The notes below the pieces were generated by a model. The model made no database searches, was not told where the DNA came from, and saw nothing but the letters and a program-made list of their open reading frames with translations. A DNA stretch of 64,000 bases, taken from contig NZ_JAIUMC010000004.1 of the NCBI RefSeq assembly GCF_022565775.1, forward strand, positions 30,337 to 94,336, given 5' to 3'. Shown here piece after piece: positions 56,262-64,000 of the stretch. The stretch comes from Natronospirillum sp. (GTDB lineage Bacteria > Pseudomonadota > Gammaproteobacteria > Pseudomonadales > Natronospirillaceae). Within the stretch, counting starts at the first letter, position 1, and each line of letters opens with the position of its first letter. A program made the translations under genes and the position numbers.

Positions 56262-56599
56262 TGGCTCATCTCATAACCGTCATGTGGCGCGATATTCCCG
56301 CCCAGATCATCTGCAAGAAGGGCCGACAGAGCGCCCGCGTGCAACTGTCGGATCGTTTTCAGTGGGCCATCGACCGGGCCGCCATGCGTGCCGGGAAGGG
56401 CGGTTCCGAGGCCTACCTGTCAGACTGGCAGCGCACCCAGCCACGCCCCTGCGGAGAAGACCTGGAAGCGGAAGCCGGCGCCGAAGCCGAGCGGCTGGAA
56501 GCGCTGTACTCCGACGATGATCTGAAGCGCATGATTCGCAACAAGGGCCTCTATGAGCCGGCAGACGGTGACGTCCCGGCCAATGCCGGCCACTGCTGA
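56261..56599 (+). CDS. 'Virulence factor' domain protein of the C1 module
   Basis: A 112-residue protein of the family called Virulence_fact in databases (HLITVMWRDIPAQIICKKGR, SDWQRTQPRPCGEDLEAEA). The family name is historical; its companions here are one-carbon genes. It overlaps DUF1638 by one base. The role is unknown, perhaps a small accessory subunit of the corrinoid or MTHFR complex. Confidence 0.75.
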   Translation: MAHLITVMWRDIPAQIICKKGRQSARVQLSDRFQWAIDRAAMRAGKGGSEAYLSDWQRTQPRPCGEDLEAEAGAEAERLEALYSDDDLKRMIRNKGLYEPADGDVPANAGHC

Positions 56600-56617
56600 A
56601 GCGCGGGGGTAATTGCC

Positions 56618-57121
56618 ATGTATTCGGTCAGACGCTGGGCAGTAAGACATTCTCGCTTGATGGAGTGGACCTACAACCTGTTCGAACCGATCGTAACCCG
56701 ACTTGACCCGGTATGGCGGCTGTTCGGTTATCAGCGTGTCGAGAAGCCGATGGCGGCCGTGGAACGCGGCGTCAAGGGCCTGCTGTTTGACTGCCAGATG
56801 TGCGGCCAGTGTGCGCTTAGCAGTACCGGCATGTCCTGTCCGATGAACTGCCCGAAACAACTGCGCAACGGCCCGTGCGGCGGTGTGCGCCAGAACGGCA
56901 ACTGCGAGGTCGAGCCGGACATGAAGTGTGTCTGGGTGGAGGCCTGGGAAGGCAGCCAGCGCATGTCCAGCGATGGCGGCGCTCGGATCCATGAAGTCCA
57001 GCCAGCGGTCGATTTTCAACTGGAAGGCACGTCATCCTGGCTGCGTGTGGCTCGCCAGAAGCGGGAAGAGCGGATTATCGCGCGCTCGGGTGACAGTGCG
57101 CAACAGGAGACACGGGTATGA
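56618..57121 (+). CDS. MTHFR C-terminal-domain protein, Cys-rich
   Basis: A 167-residue MetV-like protein with a metal-binding Cys cluster (CQMCGQCALSS, SCPMNCPKQLRNGPCGG, NCEVEPDMKC) matching the domain found at the C-terminus of some methylenetetrahydrofolate reductases. It probably forms a complex with MetF, encoded next with a four-base overlap, and may allow a non-NADH electron donor. It starts 18 bases after the previous gene. Confidence 0.85.
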   Translation: MYSVRRWAVRHSRLMEWTYNLFEPIVTRLDPVWRLFGYQRVEKPMAAVERGVKGLLFDCQMCGQCALSSTGMSCPMNCPKQLRNGPCGGVRQNGNCEVEPDMKCVWVEAWEGSQRMSSDGGARIHEVQPAVDFQLEGTSSWLRVARQKREERIIARSGDSAQQETRV

Positions 57122-58173
57122 AATTTGATGATGAACCCATCCCCGGATACTCGCTGCCCATCCTGCCTGGCCACTATTCCCCCGGCCGACTTGAGCGCGT
57201 GCTGCGCGCCGGCAAGTTTGCCGTTACCACCGAAATGGACCCACCGGATTCTGCCGACCCGGCCGAGGTTCTGAAACGAGCGGCCATTTTTGACGGCTAT
57301 GTGGATGCAATCAATGCCACCGATGGTTCGGGTGCAAATTGCCATATGTCCAGTGTCGGCGTCTGCTCTCTGCTGACCCGGGTCGGCTACGCAACCATTT
57401 TGCAGATCTCCTGTCGCGACCGGAATCGCATCGCCATTCAGGGTGAAATACTGGGTGCGGCCGCCATGGGCGCCTGCAACATCCTCTGTCTGACCGGTGA
57501 CGGTGTGCAGGCCGGCGATCATCCGGGCGCCAAGCCGGTGTTCGATCTGGACAGCATGTCGCTGCTCGAGATTGCACGCACCATGCGTGACGAGTCGCGT
57601 TTTCAGAGTGGTCGCAAGCTGGACCTGCCGCCCCGGGTGTTTCTCGGCGCCGCGGAGAATCCCTTCGTGCCGCCGCTGGATTTTCGACCGCATCGGCTGG
57701 CCAAGAAGGTCGCGGCCGGTGCCCAGTTCTTCCAGACGCAGTACTGCTTTGACATCGACCTGTTGCGTAACTTCATGCTCAAGGTCAATGACCTGGGGCT
57801 GCTGGAAGGTCCGAATCGGGCATTTATCCTGGTGGGTGTCGGGCCGCTGGCCTCAGCCCGGGCGGCGCGCTGGATCAGAGCCAATGTGCCCGGCGTGCAC
57901 ATCCCCGATGCCATCATCGAGCGCATTGAAGGCGCGCAGGACCAGAAAGCCGAGGGTGTTGCCATCTGCAAGGACCTGATTCACCAGATCCGCGAGATTC
58001 CCGGGGTCAGCGGTGTACATGTCATGGCCTACCGGCAGGAACACACGGTGGCCGAGATCATTGAACAGACCGGAGTACTGGAAGGCCGTGTGCCCTGGTA
58101 TCCCGGCCGTGACAACCCGGAAGAACTCAATCCCGAATCCCCGGACGCTGTGCAGGAGGAGACCACCGCATGA
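57118..58173 (+). CDS. metF: Methylenetetrahydrofolate reductase
   Basis: A 351-residue TIM-barrel flavoprotein interconverting methylene-THF and methyl-THF. Family blocks are AVTTEMDPPDSADPAEVLKR, GACNILCLTGDG and AQFFQTQYCFDI. Next to corrinoid genes it is expected to run in the oxidative direction, feeding methyl groups into formaldehyde-level folate. Overlaps of four bases on both sides show tight coupling. Confidence 0.92.
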   Translation: MKFDDEPIPGYSLPILPGHYSPGRLERVLRAGKFAVTTEMDPPDSADPAEVLKRAAIFDGYVDAINATDGSGANCHMSSVGVCSLLTRVGYATILQISCRDRNRIAIQGEILGAAAMGACNILCLTGDGVQAGDHPGAKPVFDLDSMSLLEIARTMRDESRFQSGRKLDLPPRVFLGAAENPFVPPLDFRPHRLAKKVAAGAQFFQTQYCFDIDLLRNFMLKVNDLGLLEGPNRAFILVGVGPLASARAARWIRANVPGVHIPDAIIERIEGAQDQKAEGVAICKDLIHQIREIPGVSGVHVMAYRQEHTVAEIIEQTGVLEGRVPWYPGRDNPEELNPESPDAVQEETTA

Positions 58174-59084
58174 CCGATACCATTATCAGTTCGCACAAGA
58201 AGGAAGTCGTAATCGGCTTCGATCGCCCCTTTGTAGTGATTGGTGAGCGCATCAATCCGACGGGCCGCAAGCAACTGGCGGCTGAAATGGCGGCCGGAGA
58301 CTTTTCCCGGGTAGAGCAGGATGTGCGCGATCAGATTGCCGCGGGCGCCCACATGCTGGACGTCAACGCAGGTATTCCGCTGGCCGATGAGCCGGCGATT
58401 CTGGCCCAGACCATCAAGCTGGTGCAGTCACTGACCGATGTGCCGCTGTCGATCGATTCCTCGGTGCGCGATGCGCTCAAGTCTGGCCTGGAAGTCTATC
58501 AGGGCAAGGCGCTGGTGAACTCGGTGACCGGTGAAGAAGAGAGCATGGAAGCCGTCTTGCCGCTGATCAAGAAGTATGGTGCGGCGGTAGTGGCGATCAG
58601 CAATGACGAAACCGGCATTTCGGAAGACCCGGAAGTGCGTTTTTCGATCGCCAAGAGAATTGTGGAGCGCGCGGCCGACTATGGCATCCCAGCCAGTGAT
58701 GTGGTGGTGGACCCGCTGGTGATGCCCATCGGTGCGGTGCGCACAGCCGGGCGGCAGGTGTTCGAGCTGTGCTACCGGTTGCAGCGGGAGCTCAAGGTGA
58801 ACACCACCTGTGGGGCGTCCAATGTGAGCTTTGGCCTGCCCAACCGCAATGGCATCAATGCGTCCTTCATGAGCATGGCTATTGCCTCGGGCATGACGTC
58901 GGCGATCACCAATCCGCTGCATGCTGAAATCATGACATCGATCATGGGAGCCGATGTGCTGATGGGACACGACCCGGATTGCGGGCGCTGGATTCAGAAA
59001 TTCCGCGAACCACCGGCCGCCAATGCCGACGGCAGCGCCGGCCGTGGCCGCCGCCAGACCCGCCGCCGGCGGGCGGCGGTTTAG
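58170..59084 (+). CDS. Methyltetrahydrofolate:corrinoid methyltransferase
   Basis: A 304-residue protein of the pterin-binding (MeTr/AcsE) family. Visible blocks are VIGERINPTGRKQLAAEM, HMLDVNAGIPLADEP and DVPLSIDSSVRDAL. It moves methyl groups between the corrinoid protein and THF. The C-terminus is basic (GRGRRQTRRRRAAV). It overlaps metF by four bases. A dispersed repeat starts seven bases after its stop. Confidence 0.9.
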   Translation: MTDTIISSHKKEVVIGFDRPFVVIGERINPTGRKQLAAEMAAGDFSRVEQDVRDQIAAGAHMLDVNAGIPLADEPAILAQTIKLVQSLTDVPLSIDSSVRDALKSGLEVYQGKALVNSVTGEEESMEAVLPLIKKYGAAVVAISNDETGISEDPEVRFSIAKRIVERAADYGIPASDVVVDPLVMPIGAVRTAGRQVFELCYRLQRELKVNTTCGASNVSFGLPNRNGINASFMSMAIASGMTSAITNPLHAEIMTSIMGADVLMGHDPDCGRWIQKFREPPAANADGSAGRGRRQTRRRRAAV

Positions 59085-59090
59085 AATTTC

Positions 59091-59144
59091 GAAGTTTGGG
59101 AGCTGTGAGTCGAAAGTCGAAAGTACACAGAGGACAGTCGACAG
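59091..59144 (+). repeat. Dispersed repeat, copy 1 (inverted partner at 61546-61592)
   Basis: Starts GAAGTTTGGGAG, then CTGTGAGTCGA, and ends AGGACAG and TCGACAG. The reverse complement of 61546-61592 gives GAAGTTTGAGAG, TTGTGAGTCGACAG and AGAAGACAG, with two short indels. Confidence 0.65.
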
Positions 59145-59159
59145 GGAACAGCGTTCTGG

Positions 59160-59178
59160 CCGGTGGCCTCACCACCGG
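59160..59178. repeat. Hairpin CCGGTGG / CCACCGG in the repeat-filled gap
   Basis: Perfect 7-bp arms with a five-base loop. A second hairpin, GGCGGC-TGAC-GCCGCC, follows at 59194-59209. With the two repeats, these fill the 266-base gap between the MeTr and reactivator genes; no coding sequence is seen. Confidence 0.5.
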
Positions 59179-59209
59179 TGGCTATTTTGATTGGGCGGCT
59201 GACGCCGCC

Positions 59210-59253
59210 GAGCGCAGCTAAAGCAGCGCCTACAAAAGTGCCACCCTGTAGGC
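59210..59253. repeat. REP-like inverted pair, copy 1
   Basis: A 44-base unit identical at 43 of 44 positions to 61441-61484. It comprises an inverted TTGTAGGCGCTGCTTTAGCT element next to a direct CTGTAGGC element, i.e. a REPIN-like pair. Confidence 0.7.
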
Positions 59254-59350
59254 GCGTGCCTTGGCCGCGCCAGGCCGCGAAGTGGCCCATTGGCTGGCTG
59301 ACCGAATGGACCCACCAGGCACCAAACCAAAAAGGGCAGGAGATACACGC

Positions 59351-61375
59351 ATGTCGGAACAGGAAGCTCTGGTTGTATTTACCCCATCCGGCCGGCGAGG
59401 GCGCTTTCCGGTGGGCACGCCCCTGTTGCAGGCAGCGCGCGCCCTGGGCGTCGACATTGATTCCGTTTGTGGCGGCCGCGGTCTCTGTGGCCGCTGTCAG
59501 GTTACCGTCTGCGAGGGCGAATTTTCCAAACACGGCATTGCCTCCAGCGCCGACAGCCTGACCCCGAGCGCCGAAAACGAACAGCAGTTCATCCGCCGCC
59601 GCGGCCCGCTGAAACCCGGACGCCGCCTCAGTTGCTCTTCGCAACTGCTCGACAACTGCGTCATCGACGTGCCCGCCGAAAGCCAGGTACACCGCCAGAT
59701 CGTGCGCAAGCGGGCCGAAGTGTTCGACATCGAACTCGACCCCATCGTGCGGCTCTATTATGTCGAAGTGCAGCAGCCCGACATGCACCTGCCTACCTCC
59801 GACCTGCGCCGCCTCAAGGACGCACTCGATTTCGAATGGCGGCTGAAGGAGCTTTGGTCGGATATCCGTGTCGTGCAGGAGGTCCAGGGGGCCTTGCGCA
59901 GCGGCGACTGGAAAGTGACTGCCGCTATCTATGATGACCAGCGCATCATCGCCGTCTGGCCCGGCTTTCAGAGCCGTATCTTCGGCATGGCGGTCGATAT
60001 CGGCTCCACCACCATTGCGGCTCATCTGTGCAACCTGCAAAGTGGCGAAGTGGTCGCCTCTTCCGGGCGCATGAACCCGCAGATCCGCTTTGGTGAAGAC
60101 CTGATGAGTCGGGTGTCCTATATCATGATGAAGCCGGGCGGCGACGAAGAAATGACCCGCGCGGTGCGCCAGGCGCTGAATGACATGGCGTTCGAACTGG
60201 CGAACGAGGCAGGCATTGATCTTACCGAGATCATCGAGGTGACCTTTGTCGGCAATCCGATCATGCACCATCTGCTGCTGGGCGTGAATCCGATCGAACT
60301 GGGCGGTGCGCCCTTTGCGCTGGCCACTGGCGAAAGCGTGTCCGGACTCTGGGCCACCGAGATCGACCTCTTCATCCACCCCAATGCTCGCATCTATGTG
60401 CTGCCCTGTATTGCCGGCCATGTCGGCGCCGATACCGCGGCCATCATTCTTTCCGAAACCCCCTATCTGAACGAGGAGCTGACGCTGCTGGTCGATGTGG
60501 GTACCAATGCCGAAATTGTACTGGGCAACCGCGAGCGGCTGCTCGCCTGTTCCAGCCCCACCGGCCCTGCTTTCGAGGGCGCGCAGATCAGTTGCGGCCA
60601 GCGCGCGGCCAATGGCGCCATCGAGCGGGTGCGTATCGACCCGGAAACTCTTGAGCCGCGTTTCAAGGTGATCGGCTCCGACCTCTGGTCCAATGAGGAG
60701 GGCTTTGCCGAGGAAACAAAGGCCTGGGGCATTACCGGCATCTGCGGCTCCGGCATTATCGAGGTGATGGCCGAGATGTATCTGGCCGGCATCATTACCC
60801 AGGACGGCATTGTTGATGGCGGCCTGGCAGCGCGCAGCGAGCGCATCGTGGCCGACGGCCGCACCTGGTCCTATGTACTGGACCACAATGAAGAGCGCAC
60901 CCTGAGCATTACCCAGAACGATGTACGGGCCATTCAACTGGCCAAGGCAGCCCTCTATGCGGGGATTCGTCTGCTGATGGACAAGCTGGGTGTCGACTCG
61001 GTGGAGCGCATCGGCCTGGCGGGTGCTTTTGGCAGCCATATCGACGTCAAATATGCCATGGTTCTGGGCATGATTCCGGACTGCCCGCTGGAGAATGTGC
61101 GGTCAGTCGGCAACGCGGCCAGCACCGGCGCGCGCATTGCGCTGTTGAACAAGAAGGCCCGGCACGAAATAGAAGATCAGGTACAGCAGGTCGAGAAGAT
61201 AGAAACGGCCGTGGAAGCGCGCTTTCAGGAGCATTTCATCAATGCCATGGCGATACCGCACAAGACCGATGCCTTTCCCCACCTGCGCGGCAGGTTCACC
61301 CTGCCCGAACCCCGATTCATCGAACGGGACGACGACGGCAGTCGCCGCCGGCGCAGACGCAAGCGCGTGGCTTGA
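59351..61375 (+). CDS. Corrinoid activation/regeneration protein (RACE, DUF4445) with ferredoxin domain
   Basis: A 674-residue protein. The N-terminus is a 2Fe-2S ferredoxin domain (CGGRGLCGRCQVTVCEGE, fourth Cys in RLSCSS), followed by a linker and an ASKHA-fold ATPase (DUF4445; AVDIGSTTIAAHLCNLQSGE, LVDVGTNAEIVLGN, GLAGAFGSHIDV). RACE proteins use ATP to re-reduce inactive Co(II) corrinoid to Co(I). I chose the ATG at 59351 because CAGGAGA precedes it and the ferredoxin domain starts there. It is separated from the rest of the module by 266 bases of repeats and may have its own promoter. Confidence 0.92.
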   Translation: MSEQEALVVFTPSGRRGRFPVGTPLLQAARALGVDIDSVCGGRGLCGRCQVTVCEGEFSKHGIASSADSLTPSAENEQQFIRRRGPLKPGRRLSCSSQLLDNCVIDVPAESQVHRQIVRKRAEVFDIELDPIVRLYYVEVQQPDMHLPTSDLRRLKDALDFEWRLKELWSDIRVVQEVQGALRSGDWKVTAAIYDDQRIIAVWPGFQSRIFGMAVDIGSTTIAAHLCNLQSGEVVASSGRMNPQIRFGEDLMSRVSYIMMKPGGDEEMTRAVRQALNDMAFELANEAGIDLTEIIEVTFVGNPIMHHLLLGVNPIELGGAPFALATGESVSGLWATEIDLFIHPNARIYVLPCIAGHVGADTAAIILSETPYLNEELTLLVDVGTNAEIVLGNRERLLACSSPTGPAFEGAQISCGQRAANGAIERVRIDPETLEPRFKVIGSDLWSNEEGFAEETKAWGITGICGSGIIEVMAEMYLAGIITQDGIVDGGLAARSERIVADGRTWSYVLDHNEERTLSITQNDVRAIQLAKAALYAGIRLLMDKLGVDSVERIGLAGAFGSHIDVKYAMVLGMIPDCPLENVRSVGNAASTGARIALLNKKARHEIEDQVQQVEKIETAVEARFQEHFINAMAIPHKTDAFPHLRGRFTLPEPRFIERDDDGSRRRRRRKRVA

Positions 61376-61385
61376 TAGCACCACC

Positions 61386-61412
61386 CTGTAGGCTGTGGCC
61401 CTCGGCCACGCA
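61386..61412 (+). repeat. REP-like unit (CTGTAGGC + GTGGCC/GGCCAC hairpin)
   Basis: Starts CTGTAGGC, followed by the stem GTGGCC-CTC-GGCCAC (61395-61409), just after the reactivator stop. Confidence 0.55.
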
Positions 61413-61440
61413 CGGGGCCCGTCAGGGCGGCTTCGCCGCA

Positions 61441-61484
61441 GAGCGCAGCTAAAGCAGCGCCTACAACAGTGCCACCCTGTAGGC
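61441..61484. repeat. REP-like inverted pair, copy 2
   Basis: 43 of 44 bases are the same as 59210-59253, in the same orientation. Confidence 0.7.
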
Positions 61485-61518
61485 GGTGCGGTCCGACGGT
61501 TCGAGTCTCGCTCACGCA

Positions 61519-61545
61519 TGCGTGGCCAAGGGCCACTGCCTACAA
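61519..61545 (-). repeat. REP-like unit, inverted
   Basis: On the minus strand it reads TTGTAGGCAGTGGCC, with the stem GTGGCC/GGCCAC, like the unit at 61386-61412 but in the opposite orientation. Confidence 0.55.
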
Positions 61546-61592
61546 CTGTCTTCTGTGCACTGTCGACTCACAACTTCCAACTCTCAAACTTC
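61546..61592 (-). repeat. Dispersed repeat, copy 2, overlapping a gene end
   Basis: Inverted partner of 59091-59144. Its end covers the stop codon and the last residues of the alpha-galactosidase gene, so that C-terminus was partly set by the repeat. The 208-base gap 61376-61583 holds only repeats. Confidence 0.65.
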
Positions 61593-63710
61593 CTTCAAAG
61601 CCAACAACAAAGCACTCTCCGGATTGAGAATCGGCAACTGCACCCCCGCCTGCATCAGCAGCTCGGCACTGAAGCGCCCGCCGCCGGCCTGCTCGAGCTC
61701 GGACTGCCCGGTGCGCGGGCCAAGTGCCCCGTCCGGTATCCAGAAGGACAGCTCATAGTCGGTGCCCGGCTTGAGCCCCTGCAGCCGGAGTGGTGGCAGC
61801 AGCATCTGCTTCTGCAGCTCCAGCGTGGTTGCCGCAAACAGTGCCGACCTGCCATCGCCGGACACCACGCCATAGGCCTGCAGCGCCGGGTCGGCGGTAT
61901 CCAGCCGCCAGAAGGTGCCGGTGTGCAGCAGGCTGCGATGCTGCTTGTACAGATCCACCAGCGCTCTGACCTGAGCTTTTTCGGCGTCCGACATCTCGGT
62001 CACATTCAGCTCCAGACCCATGTGGCCGAACATGGCGGTAATCAGTCGATAGCCCAGATTCAGGCTGCGCCCGGTGGTGTGGCTCGGATTGGCGCTGATA
62101 TGCGAGCCGTTGATCTCCGGCGGTAGAAACAGTGAATAGCCGTATTGAATGCGCTGGCGCTCGCGGGCGTCGATGCAGTCCGAGGTCCAGATGCGCTGGG
62201 TATGGCGCAGTATCTCGAAGTCGATCCGGCCGCCGCCCGAGGCGCAGGTCTCGATCTCGACGCTCGGGTGGCGCTGCCGCAGTTCGGCCAGCAGGCGATA
62301 CAGCGCCTGGGTCTGTTCATGCACACCGGCAATGCCGTTGCTGCCGGGCTGAACCAGATCACGGTTCATGTCCCACTTGATGTAGTCGATGGCGTACTCG
62401 GTAAGAAAGCTGTCCAGGCGCTCCAGCAGATAGGCAAACACCTCGGGTTTGGCGATATCCAGCACATACTGATGGCGGCCCAACGGCTGATCGTAGCCCT
62501 CGACCTGCAGAATCCAGTCCGGGTGGGCGCGATACAGATCCGAGTCCGGGTTGACCATCTCCGGTTCGAACCAGAGGCCGAAGGTCATGCCCTGTTGGTG
62601 CACGGCCTCGATCAGATAGCCCAGCCCGCCGGGATGCTTGCGTTCATCCACGAACCAGTCGCCCAGCCCGGCGTGATCGTCGTCGCGGCGGCCGAACCAG
62701 CCATCATCGAGAATGAAACGCTCCACCCCGACATCGGCGGCGTGGCGTACCATGGCCTTGAGCTGTTCCGGTTTATGGTCGAAATAGATGCCTTCCCAGG
62801 TATTCAGGTGCACCGGTCTGGGCCTTTTCGTGACATCAAGGTCCAGTATCTGTTCCCGCACAAAGGCATGGAACTGCTGCGACAGGCCGTTGAGCCCGCG
62901 CCCTGACCATGTGCCGAAGGTCTCGGGGGTACGGTAGGTCTGCCCGGCTGACAGTTCGATTTCACCGGGATAGAGCCATTCGCCCAGTTGAATATGCCGG
63001 TTGCCATCCAGCAGCTTCTCGGCCACCAGCCGGTGATTGCCGCTGTAGCCCAGATGCAGGCCCCAGACCTGGCCACGGTTTTCGGAAAAGTGCGGCTCGC
63101 CGGCTATCATCGCCGGGAAGCTGGCATGGGACGTCCTGCCCCGCCGATTTTCGCGCAGCACCGGGCTCAGTGGCCAGGGCTGGCGTTCGGTCAGAAATTC
63201 CTGAATCCAGCGGCCGTGGAAGGTGAGCAGTTCGTCGGCTTCCCAGGGCAGGCGCACGGACAGGCCCAGATGGTCCAGTTGATAAGGGGTATCACCGGTA
63301 TTGGTCAGTTCGGCGGACAGGCGAACAACCTCGGTTTGCTGATTCAGACTGACCCGGATATCCAGTTGCAGGCCGGCCTGCGGGTCGACACAGCGCAGCC
63401 GGTGGGTGCCGTCTTCGTCGACGTCGACCTGGTCCAGTTGCATCTGGCCCGCCCAGTCGCGACGCTTGCGCTGACCGAGCAGGCCGGCCTGGCCGTGAAA
63501 ACCGCGGCCCATTTCCGGCACCAGACTGAGTGGCGGAATGCTGTCGAGAAAGCCGGCAGGGTGAGGCAGGGACTGCAGCAGGCCAAGCTGGGCGTGGTCC
63601 AGCGCATCGGGCAGGGCTTCGCCCCAGTACAATACCGTCGGCACACCGCCGTTCGGCGCACCGATGATCAGGCTGCTGTGCTGGCCTTTGAGGTGATACA
63701 CATCCTGCAT
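61584..63710 (-). CDS. GH36 alpha-galactosidase
   Basis: A 708-residue glycoside hydrolase with an N-terminal beta-sandwich (about 1-320), a TIM barrel (FILDDGWFGRRDDDHAGLGD) and a C-terminal sheet. The nucleophile is the Asp in YIKWDMNRDL; the acid/base is the Asp in WTSDCIDARERQRIQYGYS. It has no signal peptide, so it is cytoplasmic and would need an importer for raffinose-type sugars; none is seen. The ATG is at 63710. The tail lies in a repeat. Confidence 0.92.
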   Translation of the reverse strand: MQDVYHLKGQHSSLIIGAPNGGVPTVLYWGEALPDALDHAQLGLLQSLPHPAGFLDSIPPLSLVPEMGRGFHGQAGLLGQRKRRDWAGQMQLDQVDVDEDGTHRLRCVDPQAGLQLDIRVSLNQQTEVVRLSAELTNTGDTPYQLDHLGLSVRLPWEADELLTFHGRWIQEFLTERQPWPLSPVLRENRRGRTSHASFPAMIAGEPHFSENRGQVWGLHLGYSGNHRLVAEKLLDGNRHIQLGEWLYPGEIELSAGQTYRTPETFGTWSGRGLNGLSQQFHAFVREQILDLDVTKRPRPVHLNTWEGIYFDHKPEQLKAMVRHAADVGVERFILDDGWFGRRDDDHAGLGDWFVDERKHPGGLGYLIEAVHQQGMTFGLWFEPEMVNPDSDLYRAHPDWILQVEGYDQPLGRHQYVLDIAKPEVFAYLLERLDSFLTEYAIDYIKWDMNRDLVQPGSNGIAGVHEQTQALYRLLAELRQRHPSVEIETCASGGGRIDFEILRHTQRIWTSDCIDARERQRIQYGYSLFLPPEINGSHISANPSHTTGRSLNLGYRLITAMFGHMGLELNVTEMSDAEKAQVRALVDLYKQHRSLLHTGTFWRLDTADPALQAYGVVSGDGRSALFAATTLELQKQMLLPPLRLQGLKPGTDYELSFWIPDGALGPRTGQSELEQAGGGRFSAELLMQAGVQLPILNPESALLLALKEV

Positions 63711-63770
63711 GCTGTGGCTCCGGGTTCCAGGCTGAATCTGTCATTCATCCTAACCCGAAACCAGAGCTTT

Positions 63771-63782
63771 GAGAACGTTTTC
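63771..63782. promoter_or_regulatory. LacI-family operator upstream of the alpha-galactosidase
   Basis: GAGAACGTTTTC differs from the perfect LacI-type palindrome GAAAACGTTTTC at one base and keeps the central CG. It overlaps a weak minus-strand -35 (TTCTCA), with TAGGAT 17 bases further on, so repression by a GalR/LacI protein is likely. Confidence 0.5.
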
Positions 63783-64000
63783 ATAGAGGTTGGTGCCCCA
63801 ATTTTCGGGTGGAGCCAGTGCCGCCTGATGGGGGCACCCTTGTCGGTAGGAGCGCACCCCGTGCGCGATTATCCGCCGTTGCCTCTGTGCCACGGGCCCG
63901 ACCGGTCAGCCACCCTTTAGTTACAGCCCCGCGGACCGTCGCCAAGCTCGGGTACATACCTGTGAGACACGCAAAAAACGTCATCCCTGACAGCTCGACC
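63783..64000. other. Window-end gap with one REP-like unit and no clear gene
   Basis: A REP-like unit at 63845-63868 carries GCGCAC-CCC-GTGCGC after GGTAGGA. A minus-strand frame of 67 residues (63781-63984) crosses it and has no family features, so I do not call it. The last 80 bases could belong to a gene or repeat outside the window. Confidence 0.4.

Noticed and set aside
59081..61039. Minus-strand open frame (652 codons) opposite the reactivator
   Set aside because: A shadow of the RACE gene; no recognisable domain, and it crosses the intergenic repeats.
63781..63984. Minus-strand frame of 67 residues at the window end
   Set aside because: It spans a REP-like unit and the LacI-type operator region and has no ribosome-binding site or family features.

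Overview
The window looks like chromosome from a high-GC, free-living, probably marine or salt-adapted gammaproteobacterium of the Pseudomonas/Halomonas/Saccharospirillum type. The evidence is the conserved orders queG-tsaE-amiB-mutL-miaA-hfq-hflX-hflK-hflC-hisZ-purA-rnr-rlmB and rpsF-rpsR-rplI-dnaB-alr, a ProQ-family RNA chaperone, three TRAP-type solute systems and an ectoine synthase. The genus cannot be fixed from sequence alone. I saw no tRNA, rRNA, CRISPR array, prophage or insertion sequence.

1-26 kb is housekeeping: translation-factor modification (epmA, cut by the left edge), proQ, psd, rsgA, orn, a putative outer-membrane barrel, queG, then the long plus-strand tsaE-to-rlmB series and the S6/S18/L9-dnaB-alr block. 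Rho-independent terminators follow hflC and rplI. 26-30 kb holds two histidine-kinase/response-regulator pairs in convergent orientation (a DesK/DesR-like pair and NarX/NarL) whose stop codons lie inside one inverted repeat.

30.5-45.5 kb is the accessory centrepiece, an island that appears devoted to 5-oxoproline or lactam-like compounds. It holds a TRAP solute-binding protein fused to a C-terminal DUF1566 domain, pxpCBA (5-oxoprolinase), a divergent TRAP dctP-dctQ-dctM operon ending in a MarR-like regulator, a chemoreceptor, and a second operon (YcsI/D-glutamate cyclase family gene, then dctP-dctQ-dctM) facing a LysR gene. Bacillus subtilis keeps ycsF, ycsI, kipI and kipA in one operon, which supports one theme. 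A 17-bp palindrome, GTYAAYGAAWAGTTGAY, occurs in both divergent promoter regions (32090-32106 and 34853-34869) and is probably the operator of one regulator. A strong plus-strand promoter/terminator pair with no gene between them (about 32137-32351) suggests a small RNA.

45.5-55 kb is mixed: a BaiN-like flavoprotein, a diguanylate cyclase, a solitary ectC, a predicted tail-anchored protein, srkA and an RND efflux pump. 54.9-61.4 kb is a cobalamin/tetrahydrofolate one-carbon module (corrinoid protein, DUF1638, 'virulence factor' domain, MTHFR C-terminal domain, MetF, methyltetrahydrofolate:corrinoid methyltransferase, corrinoid reactivator) with no substrate methyltransferase beside it. The reactivator gene is bracketed by inverted copies of a dispersed repeat and by REP-like units. 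The window ends with a GH36 alpha-galactosidase that has a LacI-type operator upstream.
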